From: Neodiprion pinetum
Taxonomy: Eukaryota; Arthropoda; Insecta; Hymenoptera; Diprionidae
Direction: 5' to 3'
Assembly: GCF_021155775.2 (NCBI RefSeq)
Contig: NC_060238.1
Location: forward strand, 20,440,970 to 20,504,969
DNA: 64,000 bases
Numbering within the stretch: position 1 is the first letter of the stretch; every line of letters begins with the position of its first letter. Positions 57,971-64,000 of this stretch are shown here, piece by piece. Both the position numbers and the translations under genes were made by a program. The notes beneath the pieces were generated by a model. It did no database searches. It was not told where the DNA came from and saw only the letters and a list, made by a program, of their open reading frames with translations.

Positions 57971-60647
57971 CCACCCGCGGTAATAGATTGCCGAAAAATG
58001 AATCGTTCTTTCATTTTCTATCCTGGGTCTTCACTGTGAATCGATGAGCGTGTGGATGAAAAATATTACTTAAAATATTGCGAAGAGCAATATTATAGCA
58101 AAGAAGTGTACAAGGCCATCGCGATTTCTTGTCGCATCTATAATTGGAATCGTATTATGTGCTATAAAAACTTCCTCATTCGCTCATTATTATTTTTTAC
58201 AACTGGTTACGAACGGTCTAAAATCTCACGGTCTTTCACACTAAATGAAGAATTTTTCGGCCTTGTCCATTCCATAGTTTTCCAGTACCTTAGCCACCAA
58301 CACGGATGAAAAAATCCTACATTCATCTCTCGGTACTCATTCTTCAAGTGGAGAACAAAGAGATGATTTGAATTTCTGCTCAGAAAACTACCCAAGTGAA
58401 GCTTTTCGATTGACTCCAATTGCAGCGAGAGAAAAAAAAGTGTTTGCTCGTGAAATTCATTCCATGGAAAAACGAACGTCTCGTTTGCGGAAACACCGTT
58501 CGTCGATTATTTGATTGACATTGATTTGATACACCGGAACATTAGCAATTGTAGAAATGACCAGAAATAGCCCAAGAACTTAGCTGGTGTTCAATTATAC
58601 TGAAATCACGTGAGTTAATGTAGTTGGGTAATAATTTCGGAAATTTTTCATTCACGTGAGTGTTAATTGTACAATTCTTTTAGTAATTTCAAATGATTTA
58701 CCGTTTAGTTACCGAGTTTTTTTTTTTTTTATTTCAAAGCTGAGCTGTTTTATATTGTGTAGATAGGAAGTGTGATATAAAAACTGATTGTTTCGAGTTC
58801 GCTGTCTTATAATAAAATGTTTATAGGATGGTAAGAAATATTGAATAAGGTAAAATGGATATTTATGAACAATGCAACAAATTTTTGCGAATTTTCTCAG
58901 TCATTTAATAATTAAAAACGTAATATAAAAAAAGAGAAATCCGATTCTACATTTGGCAACGTCGCAAGTATGCAAATTACGCACTGTACTCAAATTATTA
59001 CTTTTCTGCTGTTTAGATATGATATCGTTAAAACACTTTATTTATTTGTTTTTTTTTTCTTTTCATTGCGAATTTCCCCTTAAATGGTAACTGATCTGAC
59101 ACTTTGATTTACAAAAATATGGATTACAGCGAGGTAAACGTCGAAGGTTCGACCAGACGGCAAAAAAAAAAAGAAAATCACGCGACGTTGCCAAATTTAT
59201 TTTCCGATTATACGTGAAATGTAGTTCTCACGATTACCCGTCTGATGGCGCTACCGTCGCTAACCAACTACCTTAAAGAATGAGAAGTATGGAGAACTCG
59301 AGGTATTCAGAGTATATAGATAGAATATGTATCCACCTTGCGGTGTGTTTATAATTCACTTTGTCTACCGGGGGCAAAGTTTGCATAAGTAAGCCGAGGA
59401 GCCCCGGGAAAAAAGAAACACGTTGACGAATTGCTACACCGGCAATTTGTCCGGTTAAACCCTGCAGGTTTCTGGTTTCTCGCTAAACTTTTTACCCCCG
59501 TCAGATGCTGTCGAGTTAATGAAGGACCTTGTATGCGCGACTTGTAATTTACCTTTTTTTTCTTTTTATTCAACTGTATTTTTATTCATCTTATTTTGCT
59601 TTTACCGTATAATATCGATCGTATTATAAAACAGGGAAATCTTTCTCTGCACGCTGCTCTGCGGCGGAGAAAATGAAGAGCGTTGAATCATCGTCAACCA
59701 TTTTTTCGAACGGTACCCAATCGAATACCATTTGCAAATTTTGATTTTTTCGACATTTTGCCTTCTCCCTTCAATTGTTTCAACAGTTCATTTCAGACCC
59801 GAGGCAAATTTGTTTAACCTTTTTTATGTTGTTTTTTGTTTTTTCTAGATTCTACCCCGACACGGAATTTACAGACCATCCAAAACCAGGCCCGTGGGAA
59901 AAAATCCTGAGGATTTTCCGAGGTCGAAGATGAGGTTTGTAAGATTTGATCAAGGATTACGCGTTCCGAATAAGTTCGTTTCAATTTCGTACAGGTACCA
60001 ACGCACTATGCCGTCTCTCCTCTACCTTTCTTCTCCGTCCTTCGTTTTTTCTTTTTCTTTCCTTGAATTTTTTTTTTTTTTTTTTCCCCTCGTCTCCTCC
60101 CTTTTCACCCTTGATTCCCAGCATCGCCTTCTATCTCGTACTCGCATTTTCGGATCTAAACCCAAATACATCCAACTTCTTTCCCTCGGGGTTACCTAGC
60201 GTCTAACCGGCATCCGTTCGATAGATGAAAAAGCGTTTTATCCCATCCGCGGAAAAAGTAAAACGACGCCGGTGCCTTAACCTTGTGTGCTAATATAAGA
60301 ACGCGACTTAAGATTAATATCAGATATTCATTTTCGCGCGAAAAAAATTTTAGCACAGGTTTGCTTCTCTGAATTTAATTTCTTCACGTACGTCGTATCT
60401 TCGTAACGCCTTGTTTCTTTTTTTTTCCCCCGTTTTTCATCCCGCTGCTTCAGAGTGCGTAAATTGCTGCGTACCCAAGTTTAGAGAATTTATGAGGATC
60501 TTTGCGAATTCCGCAAAATCGCAAAGCCGAATTTCTTGGCGACGTTGTATTGCGAGGTTTCATGTACCGAGAATTTGCGTAGTTCGAGAAAACAGGACGG
60601 AAGAGTAATCAAGCTGGGTCTTCTGACATTTATTCTCCTCGGCTATA
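57971..60647. other. Gene-free stretch
   Basis: No gene is recognised. Frames of 65-101 codons near 58.1, 59.5 and 60.0 kb show no domain, and the longest (59894-60199, +) is built largely on a T run. T runs lie near 58720 and 60068. Confidence 0.4.
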
Positions 60648-60690
60648 CAGGGCATTCCATGCCAAATTGTCCAATTTTTGATACTGAAAA
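60648..60690. repeat. Single arm of the 10893-11286 element family
   Basis: AGGGCATTCCATGCCAAATTG here matches the left arm start ATGGGTCATTCCACGCCAAA of the element at 10893-11286. No opposite arm was recognised. Confidence 0.45.
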
Positions 60691-62039
60691 TCATTTCGTT
60701 TTTGATCTATCTTTTTCTTACAAATTTTCCGTGTCATTTACCCAATTATAAAATTGAGTTTATTTCTCACAGAATTACGTAATTAAATTCCAGCTATTCG
60801 ACAGTTATCTGCAGAGAAAAAAATGAAACGTTCGCTTATGTTGTAAAATCGAAGTAATTTTTGATCGACGTTTTTAAATATTTTCAAACCGCATTTTTCC
60901 AGATCAATAATCGTATGCTGTGTTTCGAAGCGGTCGGTTTCAAGTTTTATACGATAGTTTAAAATTCGGTATACGGTAAATCCAAAACGATGATAAGAGA
61001 AGGCGAAAAATACATGTAATTTGCATGAGAATTGACGTACCTGTAGAAGGTTTTCGAAGGTTGAAATTCCTATATTTCAGGTGAAATAAAATTAATCGAA
61101 TTTTGGAGAAACTTGATTTTACTTCAACAACGTTAATTTCGAAATACTCGTATGCGTACATTTTTAAGCTCAAACACTGTTTACAAACAAATGACTATAA
61201 TGTCTGGATACAAAAATCTTGAAGAAGCGTTGATCGTTGGTATACTTGGCAAGGAATGCGCCATAGGTTACTCAGGCGCTAATACAGCCGGCTGAGAATG
61301 GAGGAGGGAAACTCGTCGAGGCTTGAAGCTGGTCCCCGAATACGGGTGACATGGATTTTCATCACTTTCCGAAGTTCCAGGGTCGCCAAAAGTTTTGCTG
61401 GTGTAGTCGTGGACCCTCCTCCTGACTTGAGACGTTGCCCTGACGATAAGAGCCTACAGCGAACTCCAAAATAAGCCGAAAGCGAGGGATGAAAATGTTG
61501 AAATCGGCAGTGTGGAGAAAAAAAAAAAAAATTAAGAAAAACCTTTCGCGTCGCATACGGTTAATTACTCGAGGCTGCAGGGGCGTAATTTTCCTATGTA
61601 CGCAAAACTGAAATTATCAGAGCGTGATGTAAATTAACTCGAATCGCAGAGCGTTGGTTTTCGCAAAATGGCGTCCATAACTCGTGTTCCACGGTAGAAC
61701 GAATCGTCGCCGAGAGAAGTTTGACGAGTGTTTAAAGCCTCAAAGATCTCCCGTCAGGCGGCAAGGTTTTTGACAAATCACGCAAAACAACAACAACAAG
61801 GGTTGGGTTTTGTCATGAAACTTCACCCTCGACTCGCTCGCGTGTTTCGCGTTTTATTTTGTAAGGTATATGTATATGCGATGCATTTGCCACGGATTGC
61901 ACGGGCGGAACCCGCTCGGTTTCCTAATACATAAATGTCGCCCTTGGTAATTTATCAAGACCTCGTATTTATGCGCGAAAACCTTGCCGTCGCGATGTGT
62001 ATACTTTCATCGTTTTACGACCGTGCTGCATAGTTTGGA
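60691..62039. other. Gene-free stretch
   Basis: No gene is recognised. The 68-codon ATG frame at 61728-61934 (+) lies in GC-richer DNA but has no domain or neighbours that support it. Confidence 0.4.
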
Positions 62040-62700
62040 AGGGGCGTGGTTGAAATTCCGATTTTGAAAACTTCCGAAAGCGAAACTTGAGGTAAAATAT
62101 TCAAACCTTGAGGTAACATCAGAGGTTCGAATGCTGGTCCGAAACTCTAGAGGTTCAAAGTTCCGAAAGGACAAAATTTTTAAAGGGCGTAGCTCCGATA
62201 AGTTAAAGTTCCGAATGTGCGGGAATGAGAAAATTTCAAAATCTGAAACATCGAAATTCCGCATGATCCAAGATTTTCAGTCCTGTGAATTTCTGGCTTG
62301 GTGATATTTCTCCACTTTGAACTTTCTTAGTTTTGGATTTTCGATATTTTCACATTCGGAATCCTGGAACCATTCTCATTTTCGGTTTTTCTCATTTTTT
62401 GCACCCGCTCGTTGAGTAAACTACGCTGTGCGAGTAGATATTGATTTTTGAAATTTTACTCTATCAAACCTTCATTTTTCGGAACTTTGCTCTATCCTAA
62501 CTTGAATTTTAAAAATTCATCATTTCGGAACTTTGAGCCGTCAGCTTTCCGATCACTCGAAACTTTGTTGTTTCTTCAAAGTTAGATTTCTTTAAGTTTC
62601 ACCAGAAAATAAATCGTAATTAGGCGCTTTCGAAACTTTTAACAATCGAAACTTCAACTCCGCCCCGTTTGGAAAAGCCGAATTCACGTCGCGGAACTAA
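62040..62700. repeat. Diffuse inverted repeat built on AAGTTCCGAA
   Basis: The first 240 bp contain many forward copies of AAATTCCGA, ACTTCCGAAAG and AAAGTTCCGAA. The last 350 bp contain the complementary TTCGGAACTTTG and TCGAAACTTT. The region is a large degenerate palindrome of a short motif, similar to 57470-57970. It has no coding capacity. Confidence 0.6.
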
Positions 62701-64000
62701 AACAGAGTGACAAAAACTTACTTCAGTTAAAATCTGTGATTTGATCGTAACTTTACCTGGAGTTTTTTTCTTTTTATTATCAAACTCGTCATCACGCAGC
62801 TAATGCTACATTTCGAATTTGTAATTTCACAGAAACGAACTACACAGTTTTGTGATCAAACGATTCACCGTGGATTTGGATTAAATGTTTTTTTCCGTCA
62901 ACTTCATTAATCAAGATTTTGATTCGCTACTAATTTTTTCTACTAATCCATCAACTGGTCCAGGTGATTTTTTATTCTTGTTTCAATAATCGATCAATCG
63001 TGATAGACTTTGATTAATTGTTTTACCAATGAATCTGCAACAAGCCGAAATTGGTTTCAGTGAGCCAGAAAATTTTTTCATATCGTTGATTGCTTTTTAT
63101 CTGTCAAAAAAGTCAAACTTCTTTAAAAACGTAATACCTACAAAAAACGATAATTTCCCGAATCGTAAAAATTATAAACTCAAGCTAATGACGTACAACA
63201 GGTGCTAAAAAAACGTTTTAGCTTGCGTATAAATGATTCGAAATTTTGTGAATTTAAGAAATTCTCAAAGTAATAACGCAAAACAAAAATTTCATGCTAA
63301 GAAAGCGGAAGCATGAATTTGAATACGGGGCTTGTTTAACGTTTAAAAAATAATAAATGAGAAACTGAGCAATGTATGATATACTTTAACCTAAAGCTAC
63401 GATATAGGAATATATAATCTCTGGTAGATGTATGTGCCACACGTTTTACATATGCATATAAATCGCAGAGGCAGTCAGACGTGCCTGGGCAAAGGGTGAA
63501 AAGAAAATACTCTGGGAAACGTCGTGTCGAACAAGCTGTACCGTTGCTTTCCCCGTCCGACGATACATTTTTGACGTTGTAGAGACGTCGGAACGATGTT
63601 TCGCCCGACGAAAACCCGAGGGAATAATATTTTAGGTTTTACTTTCGAGCCACACACCTGCGAGATTTCGGATGTGGCGGTTGATGCTAATTACTTTCCC
63701 GATATGAGCGTAGCTTCTGGGGTTACGTACCTAAAAAGGTAAAAAAAAAAAAAAAAAAAAAAAACGGAACCCCGGTAGGATCACTTTGTTGTCTGCAGTT
63801 TGTCAAGAACCTTTTTCTCAGAAACGGGTTCAGGCATCAAGTTCAAATTAATAATACTAAAGTCTACGGTCCCTTGGAGGTGTAAAAAATTCGAGCTTTC
63901 AAGTCAACGCAATGAAAAGATACAGCCGTATTCATGTGACAAACTAACTCGTTAAAACCATCCCGTTTACCTAGAATCGTGAAATTTGGAGAGAAGCAGA
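62701..64000. other. Gene-free stretch to window end
   Basis: No gene is recognised. It contains a 24-A run at 63741-63764. Short frames near 63.5 kb have no recognisable product. Confidence 0.45.

Noticed and set aside
59894..60199. 101-codon plus-strand frame at 60 kb
   Set aside because: Much of it is a T run translated as Phe, a second frame overlaps it, and there is no recognisable domain.

Overview
The window is AT-rich eukaryotic nuclear DNA, almost certainly from an insect. Long A/T homopolymers, short GT-AG introns and the protein family of the only recognisable genes point there. A hymenopteran source is plausible but is inference only. The one clear biological system is a head-to-tail array of UDP-glycosyltransferase (UGT) genes, all on the minus strand, between about 16.6 and 56.4 kb.

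Layout. 1-16.6 kb holds no gene I can recognise: simple-sequence runs, a degenerate 'GATTTCAAA' repeat tract and several inverted-repeat (MITE/foldback-like) elements. 16.6-56.4 kb holds nine intact five-exon UGT genes, called UGT-A to UGT-I here in coordinate order: 17793-20350, 22290-24846, 26556-30706, 31353-33667, 34364-36994, 37529-39967, 41084-44407, 49264-52108 and 53908-56379. Five UGT relics (psi1-psi5) lie between them. 56.4-64 kb again has no recognisable gene, only degenerate palindromic repeats and half-copies of elements seen on the left side.

Gene model. All nine genes share one structure, and in every one the exon lengths sum to an open frame of 526-531 codons. Exon 1 (469-478 nt) encodes the signal peptide and the acceptor-binding N-terminal half. 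Exon 2 is exactly 371 nt. Exon 3 is 223 nt (220 in UGT-E) and exon 4 is exactly 220 nt; together they carry the UGT signature and sugar-donor site. Exon 5 (301 or 304 nt) encodes the C-terminal region, one membrane helix and a lysine-rich tail. Intron phases are 1, 0, 1, 2 throughout. Products should be type I ER membrane enzymes that conjugate small lipophilic compounds with a sugar from a UDP-sugar, the usual role of insect UGTs in detoxification, pigment and hormone metabolism. The substrates cannot be read from the sequence.

Evolution visible in the window. Exon 1 diverges most. Exons 2-5 are homogenised between copies: UGT-B and UGT-D share near-identical tracts with abrupt ends, and part of exon 5 is almost invariant at DNA level across the array. 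One intergenic cassette occurs three times, each next to a copy of one ancestral gene; one copy is intact (UGT-E) and two are decayed (psi1, psi2). Four genes (B, D, F, I) have a GC instead of GT donor at intron 1. Inverted-repeat elements have inserted in introns of UGT-C and UGT-G and in psi4.

All coordinates and identities come from reading the sequence by eye; nothing was searched or aligned by software. I found no evidence of a wholly new system. The most interesting points are the recurrent GC-AG intron, the mosaic conversion pattern and the repeat-element set.
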